Part shown: positions 17,006-26,637 of the stretch, in pieces
Position numbering within the stretch: position 1 is the stretch's first letter
Layout of the letters: each line of letters begins with the position of its first letter
Assembly: GCF_009363715.1 (NCBI RefSeq)
Contig: NZ_CP045404.1
Coordinates: 526,001 to 590,000, forward strand
Length of the DNA stretch: 64,000 nucleotides
Source: Roseovarius sp. THAF9
GTDB taxonomy: Bacteria; Pseudomonadota; Alphaproteobacteria; Rhodobacterales; Rhodobacteraceae
Reading direction: 5' to 3'
The notes under the pieces: generated by a model
Databases searched by the model: none
What the model was told of the DNA's origin: nothing
What the model saw: the letters and a program-made list of their open reading frames with translations, nothing else
Program-made: the position numbers and the translations under genes

Positions 17006-17733
17006 GGACGCCGACCCTGCCCGTGTACGATGATGATCGAGAAATAGGGCGTGATCTTGTCCTCGGCCTCGGACAGGCGTTGCACCGTCTGGTTGGGCAT
17101 TGAGGCGTATTCCACGAGCCAGGCCGCGTCGTACCGGCCCGCCTGGCGCAGCGCACGGCGGATTTTTTCGATGTTGCGGCCGATCTTCATGATCACCAGA
17201 GCGTCGGCCCGCTTCATGTGTTCGACCAGCGTGTCCTCGGGCAGGGTGCCCATCAGGGTCGAAAGCACGTCGTCGCCCCAGGTGATGGGGGCGTCCGTGG
17301 CTGTCCACGCGGCAGACATGCCGGTTATGGCGGGTACAACCTGCACCGGGCAGTCGTCGCTCAGGCGTGAATGCAGGTGCATGAAGGAGCCGTAGAAGAA
17401 GGGGTCGCCCTCGCAGACGATCACCACATCCTCGCCCGTGTCGGACAGGGCGCGCAGCCGGTCGGTGCAAGTCTGGTAGAATGCCGACAGCATTTCGTTG
17501 TATCGCGGATCGGTCAGCGGAATTTCGGTGGTGACCGGGTATTCCATCGCGATTTCGGCCACGTCGTCGCGCAACAACCCTTCGACGATGCGCCGGGCCT
17601 GGCCTTGCCGGCCCGCCTTGCGGAAAAACGCGACATGCCGCGCCCCGCGCAGCAGGCGATCGGCCTTGACCGACAGAAGCTCGGGGTCGCCGGGGCCGAG
17701 CCCCACGCCCCAGATCGTGCCCGGCGTACTCAT
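17002..17733 (-). CDS. cobI: Precorrin-2 C20-methyltransferase
   Basis: CobI methylates C20 of precorrin-2 to give precorrin-3A. The 243-residue protein starts TIWGVGLGPGDPELLSVKA, followed by VVIVCEGDPFFYGSFMHL near residue 100 and VVPAITGMSAAWTATDAPI near 126 (the CobI form of the PGITA motif). The start at 17733 overlaps the cobH stop by ATGA; upstream extension in frame belongs to a shadow of cobH. Confidence 0.95.
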   Translation of the reverse strand: MSTPGTIWGVGLGPGDPELLSVKADRLLRGARHVAFFRKAGRQGQARRIVEGLLRDDVAEIAMEYPVTTEIPLTDPRYNEMLSAFYQTCTDRLRALSDTGEDVVIVCEGDPFFYGSFMHLHSRLSDDCPVQVVPAITGMSAAWTATDAPITWGDDVLSTLMGTLPEDTLVEHMKRADALVIMKIGRNIEKIRRALRQAGRYDAAWLVEYASMPNQTVQRLSEAEDKITPYFSIIIVHGQGRRP

Positions 17734-18359
17734 TCCGCGCGGCTCGCGATGGCGTTGATGGCGGCCACGGTGATGGCGCTGCCGCCCAGACGGCCCTCGA
17801 CGATGCAGCAGGGCACAGGCTGATCGGCCCAGAGCGCATCCTTTGATTCGCGCGCGCCGACGAAGCCGACGGGGCAGCCGATGATCGCCGCCGGGCGCGG
17901 GCAGTCCGGATCTTCGAGCATGTTGAGAAGATGAAAGAGAGCGGTGGGCGCGTTGCCGATGGCGACCAGCGCCCCGGCCAGTTTCGGGCGCCACAGTTCC
18001 AGCGCGGCGGCGGAGCGCGTGTTGCCCATCTCGCGCGCACGCTCGACGATACCCTCGGAGTGCAGCGTGCAGAGCACCTCGTTGTCGGCGGGCAGGCGGC
18101 TGCGCGTGACCCCTTCGGACACCATGCGCGCATCGCAGAAGATCGGCGCGCCATTTTCAAGCGCGGCGCGGGCGGTGCGGGCAAATCCGGGGGAGAAGCG
18201 CACATGCTTTTCCAGCCCGACCATTCCGGCGGCGTGGATCATGCGGACGGCGATGGGCTCTTCATCCGGGTCGAACCGCGACAGCGCGGCTTCGGCCCGG
18301 ATGGTGGCGAAGCTTTCGCGGTAGATGGCCGCGCCGTCCTTTTCGTATTCATATGGCAT
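17730..18359 (-). CDS. cobH: Precorrin-8X methylmutase
   Basis: CobH moves the methyl group from C11 to C12 of precorrin-8X, producing hydrogenobyrinic acid. The 209-residue protein contains RMIHAAGMVGLEKHVRFSP with the catalytic His near residue 42, IFCDARMVSEGVTRSRLP near 74 and IGCPVGFVGARESKDAL near 165, all family-specific. The ATG at 18359 overlaps the cobG stop by a single base (TGATG). Confidence 0.95.
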   Translation of the reverse strand: MPYEYEKDGAAIYRESFATIRAEAALSRFDPDEEPIAVRMIHAAGMVGLEKHVRFSPGFARTARAALENGAPIFCDARMVSEGVTRSRLPADNEVLCTLHSEGIVERAREMGNTRSAAALELWRPKLAGALVAIGNAPTALFHLLNMLEDPDCPRPAAIIGCPVGFVGARESKDALWADQPVPCCIVEGRLGGSAITVAAINAIASRAE

Positions 18360-19489
18360 CAAAGGGTCTCGTTCAGGTCTTCAGGGCCGAGGCCCCGTGC
18401 GCAGGGTATGTCCCACGGTGTTCCGCTGCGGACAAGGTCGAAACGTCCGTCGCGTCCTATCAGGGTTGTGTCTGCGGCGCGGGGAAGGGCGCAGCCTTTG
18501 GCGCAACCGGAGACGTGCAAGGTGCCGGAAACCCGGGGGGCGAGATCGCGGGCGATATCCATCGTGGCCACACTCGCCTGTGGGCAGAAGGGCGCGCCCG
18601 GGCAGGCGTGGGCGGACATGAGCGGATTGCCGGGATCGGTGACGAATGACGTGTCACCGGGGATGCCGTCCACCAGCAGAAACAGGCGGTTCAGCATCAG
18701 GCGGATATGTGACGCACCGCTGGTTTTTAGAAGGGTCTGTAGGTCAGTGGCGGCCAACTTGCCGAACGGTGCGCCGAGGATGAACCCATCGGGCACGGGG
18801 CCGGGGACTCTTGGGGCGGATTGCGTGCGCGGTTCTGCGACAGTCCAATCTTGTGGAAGCGGGTGCTTGGCGAGGTGCCGCGCCATGCGGCCCGCCGCAT
18901 GGCCGCCGGTCTCGGCGAACCATTGAGCCAGGTCCAGAAGGGCGGATGTGGCCGATGCCTCTGTCACGGGGCGGGCCTTCGGGGCGCCGTCGGCGCGCAG
19001 GAGCAGCGCGCCGGAGGCGTCCAGTTCGAACCGGAAATCCGCGGAACCGTCGCCGAGGCAGGCGTCGGGACCGGTGTCGACGGCAAAGCCCATCTTCTCG
19101 GGCAGGTCGGGCAGGTCCGGAAGGGTGGCGAGAACCCGGTCGTAGAGCCGCTGGGTCAACCCGCCCGCGTCGCGCCGGCCCGGCACGAGGATATTGCGAT
19201 GTCCCTCGATGGCGGGGTCGGCATCTATCAGTCCAAGCGCGTCGAGCGCGGCAAGAAGGGCGGGGTGGTCGGTCTCGGCCACGCCGCGCAATTGCAGGTT
19301 GGCCCGCGAGGTCAGGTCGATCACGCCGTTGCCGTAACGCTGCGACAGATCGCACAAGGCCAGCGCTTGTATCGCGGTCAGTTCGGCCCGGAAGGGTCGC
19401 ACGCGGACCACGAGCCCGTCGCCCGACTTCATCGGGCGGTGCGCCCCGGGGCACCAGCCCTTGACGACAGGGGGCGCGGCGCTGTTCAT
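18359..19489 (-). CDS. cobG: Precorrin-3B synthase (oxygen-dependent, Fe-S)
   Basis: CobG uses O2 to hydroxylate precorrin-3A and form the gamma-lactone of precorrin-3B, so it marks the aerobic pathway. The 376-residue protein is related to sulfite/nitrite reductases: WCPGAHRPMKSGDGLVVRVR at the N-terminus, and a C-terminal cysteine set (ACPGAPFCPQA ... SGCAKGCALP) that binds a 4Fe-4S cluster. It overlaps cobN by ATGA and cobH by one base. Confidence 0.93.
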   Translation of the reverse strand: MNSAAPPVVKGWCPGAHRPMKSGDGLVVRVRPFRAELTAIQALALCDLSQRYGNGVIDLTSRANLQLRGVAETDHPALLAALDALGLIDADPAIEGHRNILVPGRRDAGGLTQRLYDRVLATLPDLPDLPEKMGFAVDTGPDACLGDGSADFRFELDASGALLLRADGAPKARPVTEASATSALLDLAQWFAETGGHAAGRMARHLAKHPLPQDWTVAEPRTQSAPRVPGPVPDGFILGAPFGKLAATDLQTLLKTSGASHIRLMLNRLFLLVDGIPGDTSFVTDPGNPLMSAHACPGAPFCPQASVATMDIARDLAPRVSGTLHVSGCAKGCALPRAADTTLIGRDGRFDLVRSGTPWDIPCARGLGPEDLNETL

Positions 19490-22400
19490 GCGCTGTCCTC
19501 CAGCCCGGCCAGGATCGCGTTGCGGCGGGTTCGCCAGAGGCCGGCATCGAGCAAGGCGCGGAACCGGTCCTGCATGGCGGCATACGCTTCGGGGTTGGCC
19601 TCTCGCAGAAAAGCGTCGGTGTCGGGGTCGCCCAGTGTCGCATCGTGGTACGCGTCAAATAGATGCGGGCCGACGACCTGCGCGAGATGGGCGAAGGCGG
19701 CCATGTGATCGAGCGTGGCGGCGATTTCGGCGGCGCCTCGGAAGCCGTGGCGTTTCATACCCGCGATCCAGCCGGGGTTGGTGGCGCGGGCATGGACGAC
19801 GCGGGCGATTTCCTCGGGCAGGGTGCGGGTGCGGGGACGCGCGGGATCGGTGGTGTCGAGATGATAGAGCGCGGCCCGCCCGCCGGTCACCGATTGCGCG
19901 GCGGCGAACCCGGCCTCGTGCGTGGCATAGTCGGCGGCGAGCAGAAGGTCGGTTTCGGGCAGGTCCTGAAGGTGGACGAAGCTGTCGGCATTCTCGACCC
20001 TGGCGCGGATGCCGGCGTCGTCGCGCGTGGCCTCGTCGCCGTCGAGCGCCCAGGCGGAGGCGGAGAGCCAAGCCTCGCCCGCCTGGGTTCGGGCCTCTGC
20101 GGTGTAGATTTCGGGGGCGGCGCCCATGCCGAGGCCGAAACTGCCGGGGGCGGGGCCGTAGACGCGCGCGCCCGAGGCGTGACCGGCATAGGGGTTCCAG
20201 TCGGGGGCTTCGTCGCGCTGTTCCAGCGCACGCACTGCTTGCGAGAAAAGGCCCGAGAGGGTCGGAAACACGTCTCGGAAAAGTCCCGAGACGCGCAGGG
20301 TGACGTCGATGCGGGGGCGGTCCAGTTCGGCGATGGGCAATACTTCCAGCCCCGACACCCGTTCCGAGCCCTTGTCCCAGACCGGCCTGACGCCCAGCAG
20401 ATGCAGGGCCATGACAAATTCTTCACCCGCCGTACGCATTGTGGCCGAGCCCCAAAGATCGACGATCAGGCCGCGGGGCCAGTCGCCTTCTTCCTGCAGA
20501 TGACGCCGGATCAGTTCCTCGGCCAGCTTGACGCCCTGGGCGTATGCGGCCCGCGTGGGAACAGAGCGGGGATCGGTGGTGAAGAGGTTGCGCCCGGTGG
20601 GCAGCACGTCATCGCGGCCGCGATAGGGCGAGCCGGAGGGGCCTGCCGCGATGCGCCGACCGTCGAGCGCGTCGAGGAGAGACTGCCGCTCGGCCGTCGC
20701 GCTGTGTTGCATCGGTTTGGCGTCGGTGTCCGGTCGGCCCCAAATGTGCAGGCCGTCGCCGAACATGCTTTCCTTGATGTCGCAGACAAAGCGGTCGATG
20801 CGGGTGATCGCTTCGGCCGTCGAGGTGGCGCGGTCGAGACCCAGGTCGTCTTCGACACCGAGGGCCTGCGCCTCGGCACGGATATCGGCCTGCAGGCGGT
20901 CGCGGCGCCGGGGGTCGAGCCCGTCGGCGGTTGAAAATTCGTCGAGCAGCGATTCCAGCGTCGACAGGCGGTCGGGGGCTGCGCTGGCCAGCATCGGCGG
21001 GGGCACGTGGCCCAGCGTCACGGCGCCGATGCGGCGCTTGGCCTGAGCGGCCTCGCCGGGGTCGTTGACGATGAAAGGATAGATGACGGGAAGCGCGCCG
21101 GTCAGCGCCTCGGGCCAGCAGGCGGGCGACAGTGCGACGGCCTTGCCCGGCAGCCATTCAAGCGTGCCATGCGCGCCGATGTGAAGGAGCGCGTCGGTTT
21201 GGGTCTGGAGCCAGAGGTAGAAGGCGACATAGGCGTGGCGGGGCACGCGGGAAAGGTCGTGGTAGTCGTCGTCGCGGGTCTTGAGCGTCCCACGTTCTGG
21301 TTGCAGCGCGACGGTGGCGTTGCCGAGGCGCAGGGCGGCAAACCGGAATTCCCCGTCCTCGGCATCGGCATCATCTTGGGGTCGTCCCCACGCCAGGTAG
21401 AGGTCCTCGCGCAGAGTGGAAGGGAGCCGCGCCAACAGCGTCTTGTAGTCCGCAAGCGACAGGCGCATGTCGCGCGCCAGCAGGCGGTCCTCAAGTTCTG
21501 CCGGTGTCGCGTCCAGCGTGTAGCCCGCGTCGCGCAGGTCCGACAGGATGGCACGGGCCGAGGCGGGGGCGTCGAGACCCACGGCGTGCCCCATCTGCCA
21601 GTCCTTGCCCGGATAGGTCGAGAGGATGATCGCCGGGCGACGCGACGCGACTGGCTTGGCGGCGAGGTCGAGCCAGCCTTGAACCCGTGCCGCCAGTGCT
21701 GCGGTCAGCTCCGGCTCTGCCCGATGCGCGAAGCGGGAAAACTCCAGATCGGGATCGCGCACGCCGGGCTCCTTGAAAGAGACCGTTCCGCCGGTCAGGC
21801 GACCGTCGACCTCGGGCAGAACGACATGCATTGCAAGGTCGGCGGGCGAAAGGCCGCGCTCGGAGCCGTCCCAGGCGTCGCGGGTGGAGGTGGCCAGCGC
21901 GGCCTGAAAGACCGGGACGTTGCCGGCGTCGAGTGGTGACGTGCCGTCGTCGCCCTTGCCGGAAAAGGCGGTGGCGTTGACGATGGCGTGGGGGCCGTAG
22001 GCCTGCACCTGCCGGCGCAACCAGCCCGCCGCCTCAGGGGCCTTGAGCGATGGGGTGAAGAGTGCGCGAACATGGTGGCCCCGCGCCTGAAAGGCGCGCA
22101 TCAGCGCCTCGATCGGGGCAAGGTCTGCGGCCACCACGTAGGAGCGGTAGAAGACGATCAGGATGCGTGTCTGCGTGACGGGCAGGTCGGAGAGCGGGCA
22201 GCAGGCACCGTGCTCGGGCGTCCAGGCGCCGACCATGGGCAGCACCTTGGCCCCGCGCACCGGCGCGGCATAGAGGCCGGCGGCGAGCGCCAGCTGCTGA
22301 AGCGCGGCCTGGGCCGCGATGCTGCCGCCGTTGTCGCAAAGCTCAGCAAGGCGCCGCAGGGTCGATACGGGCAGGGTGGAATAGGCGTCAAGCCGGGGGT

Positions 22401-22761
22401 CGGGCCGGCCGTCGGCGGGCAGGACAGCAAGCGCGATGCCTTTTTCCTGCGCCAACGCCAGGACCTGTTGAAGCCCGTATTCCCAGTAGGGCACCCCGCC
22501 GATCAGCCGGATCAGGATACCCTTGGCGCCGGTCAGCGTCTGTTCGACATAGGTGTCGACCGACAGCGGGTGGCGCAGGGCGGTGAGATTGGCCAAGCGC
22601 AGGCCGGGCAGGCCGTCGCGCCGCCGATGCCAGCCTTCCGCGAAGGCGCCAAGGTCACTGTCGGAAAAAGACAGCACCACCAGGTCCGCCGGGCTTTGGC
22701 CCAGGTCGGTCGGGGTGTCGGTTTCTTCCAGACCGTGGCTTTCGCGGAAGACGACGTGCAT
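19486..22761 (-). CDS. cobN: Cobaltochelatase subunit CobN
   Basis: CobN is the large, cobalt- and corrin-binding subunit of the ATP-dependent aerobic cobaltochelatase, related to magnesium chelatase subunit BchH. At 1091 residues it is shorter than the Pseudomonas denitrificans form but clearly full length in domain order. Recognisable segments include SFKEPGVRDPDLEF, LHIGAHGTLEWLPGKAVALS and DLWGSATMRTAGEEFVMALH. It needs CobS and CobT (AAA+ partners), which are not in this window. It starts 3 bp after the cobW stop and overlaps cobG at the other end. Confidence 0.95.
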   Translation of the reverse strand: MHVVFRESHGLEETDTPTDLGQSPADLVVLSFSDSDLGAFAEGWHRRRDGLPGLRLANLTALRHPLSVDTYVEQTLTGAKGILIRLIGGVPYWEYGLQQVLALAQEKGIALAVLPADGRPDPRLDAYSTLPVSTLRRLAELCDNGGSIAAQAALQQLALAAGLYAAPVRGAKVLPMVGAWTPEHGACCPLSDLPVTQTRILIVFYRSYVVAADLAPIEALMRAFQARGHHVRALFTPSLKAPEAAGWLRRQVQAYGPHAIVNATAFSGKGDDGTSPLDAGNVPVFQAALATSTRDAWDGSERGLSPADLAMHVVLPEVDGRLTGGTVSFKEPGVRDPDLEFSRFAHRAEPELTAALAARVQGWLDLAAKPVASRRPAIILSTYPGKDWQMGHAVGLDAPASARAILSDLRDAGYTLDATPAELEDRLLARDMRLSLADYKTLLARLPSTLREDLYLAWGRPQDDADAEDGEFRFAALRLGNATVALQPERGTLKTRDDDYHDLSRVPRHAYVAFYLWLQTQTDALLHIGAHGTLEWLPGKAVALSPACWPEALTGALPVIYPFIVNDPGEAAQAKRRIGAVTLGHVPPPMLASAAPDRLSTLESLLDEFSTADGLDPRRRDRLQADIRAEAQALGVEDDLGLDRATSTAEAITRIDRFVCDIKESMFGDGLHIWGRPDTDAKPMQHSATAERQSLLDALDGRRIAAGPSGSPYRGRDDVLPTGRNLFTTDPRSVPTRAAYAQGVKLAEELIRRHLQEEGDWPRGLIVDLWGSATMRTAGEEFVMALHLLGVRPVWDKGSERVSGLEVLPIAELDRPRIDVTLRVSGLFRDVFPTLSGLFSQAVRALEQRDEAPDWNPYAGHASGARVYGPAPGSFGLGMGAAPEIYTAEARTQAGEAWLSASAWALDGDEATRDDAGIRARVENADSFVHLQDLPETDLLLAADYATHEAGFAAAQSVTGGRAALYHLDTTDPARPRTRTLPEEIARVVHARATNPGWIAGMKRHGFRGAAEIAATLDHMAAFAHLAQVVGPHLFDAYHDATLGDPDTDAFLREANPEAYAAMQDRFRALLDAGLWRTRRNAILAGLEDSA

Positions 22762-22764
22762 CGG

Positions 22765-23817
22765 TTACTCGGCGGCCTCGGCCGGAGCCAGCACGGCGCG
22801 GATTGCGTCGACATTCACGTCGTCATGCTCGGCGATGACGACGAGACGCCCGCGGCGGGCCTCGTCCGGTTTCCACGGGCGGTCGTATTGATGGCGCACG
22901 CGCGCGCCCACGGCTTGCGCCAAAAGGCGCATCGGCTTGCCGGCGACGCTGGCATAGCCCTTGACGCGCAGGATGTTCTGGTTGTTGGCCATATCTTCGA
23001 TGCGGCTGACCAGATCGGAAGGATCAGCCAGTTCGGGGATTTCGACAACGATGGATTCGAAATCGTCATGCTCGTGGTCGTCGTGATCGTCGTGGTGGCT
23101 GGGGCGGGCGTCCATGTCATTCTCGGCGGCGGCTTCCAGCCCAAGGATCACGCGGGGATCGACGACGCCCTCGGCGACCTCGACCACGGGCAGGGGGCGG
23201 GGGGCTTCGGCGGCGATCACCTCTTTCGCCCGCGCCACGCCGTCGGGGCCGGCAAGATCGGGCTTGGTCAGCAGGATGATGTCGGCGCAGGAGATCTGGT
23301 CCTCGAACACTTCCGAGAGCGGGGTTTCATGGTCGATGCTGTCATCCGCCAGGCGCTGGGCGTCAACCCTGGCCACATCGGGGGCAAACCGGCCCGCCGC
23401 GACGGCCTCGGCATCGGCGAGCGCGATGACGCCGTCGACGGTGATCTTCGAGCGGATATCGGGCCAGTCGAACGCCTTGAGCAGAGGTTTGGGCAGGGCG
23501 AGGCCACTGGTTTCGATCAGGATGTGATCGGGGCGCGGGTCGAGCGCCATCAATGCCTCGATCGTCGGGATGAAATCGTCGGCCACGGTACAGCAGATGC
23601 AACCATTGGCCAGTTCCATGATGTTTTCCGCCGGGCAATCGGGGATGGCGCAGCTTTTCAGGATGTCGCCATCGACGCCGACATCGCCGAATTCGTTGAC
23701 CACCACAGCCAGACGGCGGCCGCCGGGGTTCTGCATCAGGTGGCGCACCAGCGTCGTCTTGCCGGAGCCCAGAAAGCCCGTGATGACAGTGACGGGAAGT
23801 TTTGCAAGATCGGTCAT
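22765..23817 (-). CDS. cobW: CobW, metal-binding GTPase (G3E family)
   Basis: CobW is a G3E-family P-loop GTPase thought to act as a metallochaperone delivering cobalt to the CobNST chelatase. The 350-residue protein has the Walker A ITGFLGSGKTTLVRHL (residues 12-27), the metal-binding CICC site in NGCICCTVADD near residue 72, and a His/Asp-rich run near 238-253 (HHDDHDDHEHDD), then the CobW C-terminal domain. It overlaps the upstream DUF1636 gene by ATGA and precedes cobN by 3 bp. Confidence 0.95.
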   Translation of the reverse strand: MTDLAKLPVTVITGFLGSGKTTLVRHLMQNPGGRRLAVVVNEFGDVGVDGDILKSCAIPDCPAENIMELANGCICCTVADDFIPTIEALMALDPRPDHILIETSGLALPKPLLKAFDWPDIRSKITVDGVIALADAEAVAAGRFAPDVARVDAQRLADDSIDHETPLSEVFEDQISCADIILLTKPDLAGPDGVARAKEVIAAEAPRPLPVVEVAEGVVDPRVILGLEAAAENDMDARPSHHDDHDDHEHDDFESIVVEIPELADPSDLVSRIEDMANNQNILRVKGYASVAGKPMRLLAQAVGARVRHQYDRPWKPDEARRGRLVVIAEHDDVNVDAIRAVLAPAEAAE

Positions 23818-24191
23818 TGGTCAGCCTTTGCAGTCAGGGGTGGGATGCGCGCAACGCAGTTGCGCTTGAAGTGTTCGGGGCGCTGGCGCCATGGGATCAG
23901 CCCGTCCTCGGTCTGTTGATAGAGGACCGCGCCTTCAAGCAGCATGTCGGGATGCGACGTTTCGTCGAGATTTCCGTACAAATAGGTCCAGCGTTCGCCG
24001 CCGCGCATGGCGGCGGTGCAGCCGGAGTCGCAATTTTGCAGGCATTCGACGGGAGTCACGGTGACGCCATCGGGCAGCGCACGCGCCGTGACCTCCTCAT
24101 AGAGGCGCTGGCCGGGACGGCGCTCGTCCTCGGGGATTTCCTGCCCCTTGCGGCACTTGATGCAGATCAGCAGCTCGATGGGCGTGCTCAT
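23814..24191 (-). CDS. DUF1636 family cysteine-rich protein, first gene of the cob operon
   Basis: This 125-residue soluble protein belongs to DUF1636, small thioredoxin-fold proteins resembling 2Fe-2S ferredoxins. The cysteines lie in CIKCRKGQE near residue 10 and CLQNCDSGCTAAM near 48. It is the first gene after the cobalamin riboswitch and overlaps cobW by ATGA, so it is almost certainly part of cobalt handling or corrin synthesis. The biochemical role is unknown; carrying a metal or a cluster for CobW/CobN is an inference. The ATG at 24191 begins the family-typical N-terminus. Confidence 0.85.
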   Translation of the reverse strand: MSTPIELLICIKCRKGQEIPEDERRPGQRLYEEVTARALPDGVTVTPVECLQNCDSGCTAAMRGGERWTYLYGNLDETSHPDMLLEGAVLYQQTEDGLIPWRQRPEHFKRNCVARIPPLTAKADQ

Positions 24192-24283
24192 GTGTCCTCC
24201 ACTATCGGGGGTGCGCACGGGGGTGGCGGGTGGCCACCCATCCGAGCCCGGCACACCCCGTCCGGTCCGTCTTTTCCTTCTTG

Positions 24284-24455
24284 TTGGCAGGTCTCCCGGC
24301 TTGCGGTTTCGGGCCCATCGGCCCACGGTTTCCGGCCTTCCCGGCATTGCGCCAGTGGCGGTGGAAACCTTCCCGGTTCACGGTCGCGGGGGCGGCTGTG
24401 CCTGGCGCGATGCGCTGCACATTCCCTTTTCACCTGTTTACACAGGCACCAACAC
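24284..24455 (-). promoter_or_regulatory. Cobalamin riboswitch upstream of DUF1636-cobW-cobN
   Basis: Reading on the minus strand, the conserved elements occur in order: GTTGGTGCCTGT, AAAGGGAA, GCCGCCCCCGCGACCGTGA, CCACTGGC, and the B12 box AAGCCGGGAGACCTGCC (plus-strand 24286-24302). The element ends about 95 bases before the DUF1636 start. By established function it lowers expression when adenosylcobalamin is abundant. It should control the whole DUF1636-to-cobJ series and perhaps the genes beyond cobK. Confidence 0.95.
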
Positions 24456-24501
24456 GGTGCGACATGCTGTGAAAACCCACCTTGTGTCAAGGAGACGTCC
24501 C

Positions 24502-25125
24502 ATGTCCGACCCGTCCGAAGCGGAAAAGACTGCCCGCCACAACGAGAAGATGAAGAAGATAAAGGCCGCGCGCGACCGCATGATGGAGGACAAGACCGAG
24601 GAGAAAGGCCTGATCATGGTCCATACCGGACCGGGCAAAGGCAAATCGTCCTCGGGGTTCGGGATGATTCTGCGCTGTATCGCGCACGGGATGCCCTGCG
24701 CAGTGGTGCAGTTTATCAAGGGCAACTGGGTGACCGGCGAGGCCGAGATGCTGCGCAACCGGTTCGCGGAAGAATGCCGGTTCTTCATTTCGGGTGAAGG
24801 GTTTACCTGGGAGACGCAGGACCGGGAGCGCGACATCGCCGCCGCGCAGAACGGCTGGAACATCGCGAAAGAGCAGATTCGCGACCCTGAGATGAAGTTC
24901 GTGCTGCTGGACGAGATCAACATCGCGCTGCGCTATGACTATATCGACATCGACGAGGTCGTGGATTTCCTGTTGCACGAAAAACCTGCGATGACGCATG
25001 TGTGCCTGACGGGGCGCAACGCGAAACCCGAACTGATCGAGGCCGCCGACCTTGTAACCGAGATGAGCCTGGTGAAGCATCCGTTCCGGGACGGGATCAA
25101 GGCCCAGAAGGGTGTCGAGTTCTGA
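24502..25125 (+). CDS. cobO: Cob(I)yrinic acid a,c-diamide adenosyltransferase (CobA/CobO type)
   Basis: CobO transfers the adenosyl group of ATP to cobalt, making the Co-C bond. The 207-residue protein has the P-loop HTGPGKGKSSSGFGM near residues 42-56, VVQFIKGNWVTGE near 70 and VLLDEINIALRYDYID near 134, typical of the CobO/BtuR family. AAGGAG lies 11 bases before the ATG at 24502. It is divergent from the riboswitch-led operon, and the 46 bases between the riboswitch and this ATG would contain much of its promoter. Confidence 0.95.
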   Translation: MSDPSEAEKTARHNEKMKKIKAARDRMMEDKTEEKGLIMVHTGPGKGKSSSGFGMILRCIAHGMPCAVVQFIKGNWVTGEAEMLRNRFAEECRFFISGEGFTWETQDRERDIAAAQNGWNIAKEQIRDPEMKFVLLDEINIALRYDYIDIDEVVDFLLHEKPAMTHVCLTGRNAKPELIEAADLVTEMSLVKHPFRDGIKAQKGVEF

Positions 25126-25189
25126 TGTGCCGTGTCCTTGTCGTCGGGACGAAGCGCCCGGCGATGATACCGGGTGAAAGGAGCCGTCC

Positions 25190-26635
25190 ATGCCCGCGAT
25201 AATGATCCAGGGCACGGGATCGAACGTTGGCAAGTCGATGCTGGTGGCGGGCCTGTGCCGGGCAGCGCGGCAGCGGGGCTTGAGCGTGGCCCCGTTCAAG
25301 CCGCAGAACATGTCGAACAATGCCGCGGTGACGGCGAACGGTGGCGAAATTGGCCGTGCGCAGGCGTTGCAGGCGATGGCCTGCGGGGTGGCGCTGCACA
25401 CCGATATGAACCCGGTTCTGCTGAAGCCGGAAACGGATGTTGGCGCCCAGGTGATCGTGCAGGGCAAGCGTCTGACCACGGCCAAGGCGTCGGAGTATTC
25501 CGGGCTGAAGCCGACGCTTCTGGCAGCGGTGCAGGACAGTTTTGCCCGTTTGCGGGCCCGGCATGACCTTGTGATCGTCGAGGGCGCAGGCTCGCCGGCC
25601 GAGATCAACCTGCGCAAGGGCGACATTGCGAACATGGGCTTTGCCGCGGCAGCGGATGTGCCAGTGGTTCTGTGTGGCGATATCGACCGCGGCGGCGTCA
25701 TCGCGCAGATCATAGGCACGCAGGCGGTCCTGCCAGAGGCGGATGCGGCGCGTATCGGTGGCTTTCTCATCAACAAGTTCCGCGGTGATCCGGCGCTGTT
25801 CGAAGATGGATACCGGGAGATCGAGGCGCGCACCGGCTGGCGCGGCTATGGCGTGGCGCCGTGGTTTCCCGAGGCGTGGCGGTTGCCGGCGGAGGACGCG
25901 CTGGACATCGCCGACAGCCCGGTTCAGGGCGCGTTTCACATCGTCTGCCTGCAATTGTCGCGGATCGCGAATTTCGATGATCTCGACCCGTTGACGCAGG
26001 AGTCGGGCGTGCGGGTCACGATGCTGCAACAGGGGCAGGTGCTGCCAGTGGATGCGGATCTGGTTATCATTCCCGGTTCGAAATCGACGCGCGGCGACCT
26101 CGACTTCCTGCGCCGGCAGGGATGGGACATCGACCTTTTGGCGCATCACCGTCGCGGCGGCAGGGTGCTGGGCATTTGCGGCGGCTACCAGATGCTGGGG
26201 CGAACTGTCTCGGACCCGGCGGGGATCGAGGGGCCGCCGGGGGATACGCCGGGGCTTGGACTGCTGGACATCGAAACGGTCATGGGGGGCGACAAGAGCC
26301 TGGCCCAGGTCGAAGCGCACCACGTGGGACTGGACCTGCCGTTTGCCGGGTACGAGATCCATATCGGTCGCAGCGACGGCCCGGACCGCGCGCGGCCCTT
26401 CGCCCGGGTGGCTGGCGTGGCCGAGGGGGCGGTGTCTGCCGATGGTCGCGTGGCGGGCAGCTATCTGCACGGGATGTTCGGGGATGACAGGTTCCGTGCG
26501 GCCTGGCTTGCATCGAACGGGGCCGACGCCTCGGATCTGGGATACCGGGCGACGGTGGAGCGCACGCTGGATGCCCTGGCTGCACATCTTGAGGCGCATC
26601 TGGATGTCGGGGGCCTTTTGGCGCTCGCCAGATGA
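25190..26635 (+). CDS. cobQ: Cobyric acid synthase
   Basis: CobQ amidates side chains b, d, e and g of adenosylcobyrinic acid a,c-diamide. The 481-residue protein begins [21 protein letters not shown] (P-loop), and has [13 protein letters not shown] near residue 37, and the glutaminase motif [14 protein letters not shown] near 324 with a C-terminal [13 protein letters not shown] containing the catalytic His. GAAAGGAG lies just upstream of the ATG. It follows cobO by 64 bases and is probably co-transcribed with it. Confidence 0.95.
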   Translation: MPAIMIQGTGSNVGKSMLVAGLCRAARQRGLSVAPFKPQNMSNNAAVTANGGEIGRAQALQAMACGVALHTDMNPVLLKPETDVGAQVIVQGKRLTTAKASEYSGLKPTLLAAVQDSFARLRARHDLVIVEGAGSPAEINLRKGDIANMGFAAAADVPVVLCGDIDRGGVIAQIIGTQAVLPEADAARIGGFLINKFRGDPALFEDGYREIEARTGWRGYGVAPWFPEAWRLPAEDALDIADSPVQGAFHIVCLQLSRIANFDDLDPLTQESGVRVTMLQQGQVLPVDADLVIIPGSKSTRGDLDFLRRQGWDIDLLAHHRRGGRVLGICGGYQMLGRTVSDPAGIEGPPGDTPGLGLLDIETVMGGDKSLAQVEAHHVGLDLPFAGYEIHIGRSDGPDRARPFARVAGVAEGAVSADGRVAGSYLHGMFGDDRFRAAWLASNGADASDLGYRATVERTLDALAAHLEAHLDVGGLLALAR

Positions 26636-26637
26636 AA

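Noticed and set aside
25125..25202. A 25-codon frame starting at the cobO stop (TGATG) and reaching into cobQ
   Set aside because: It has no double ATGA coupling, no ribosome site of its own, and cobQ has a strong separate GAAAGGAG site.
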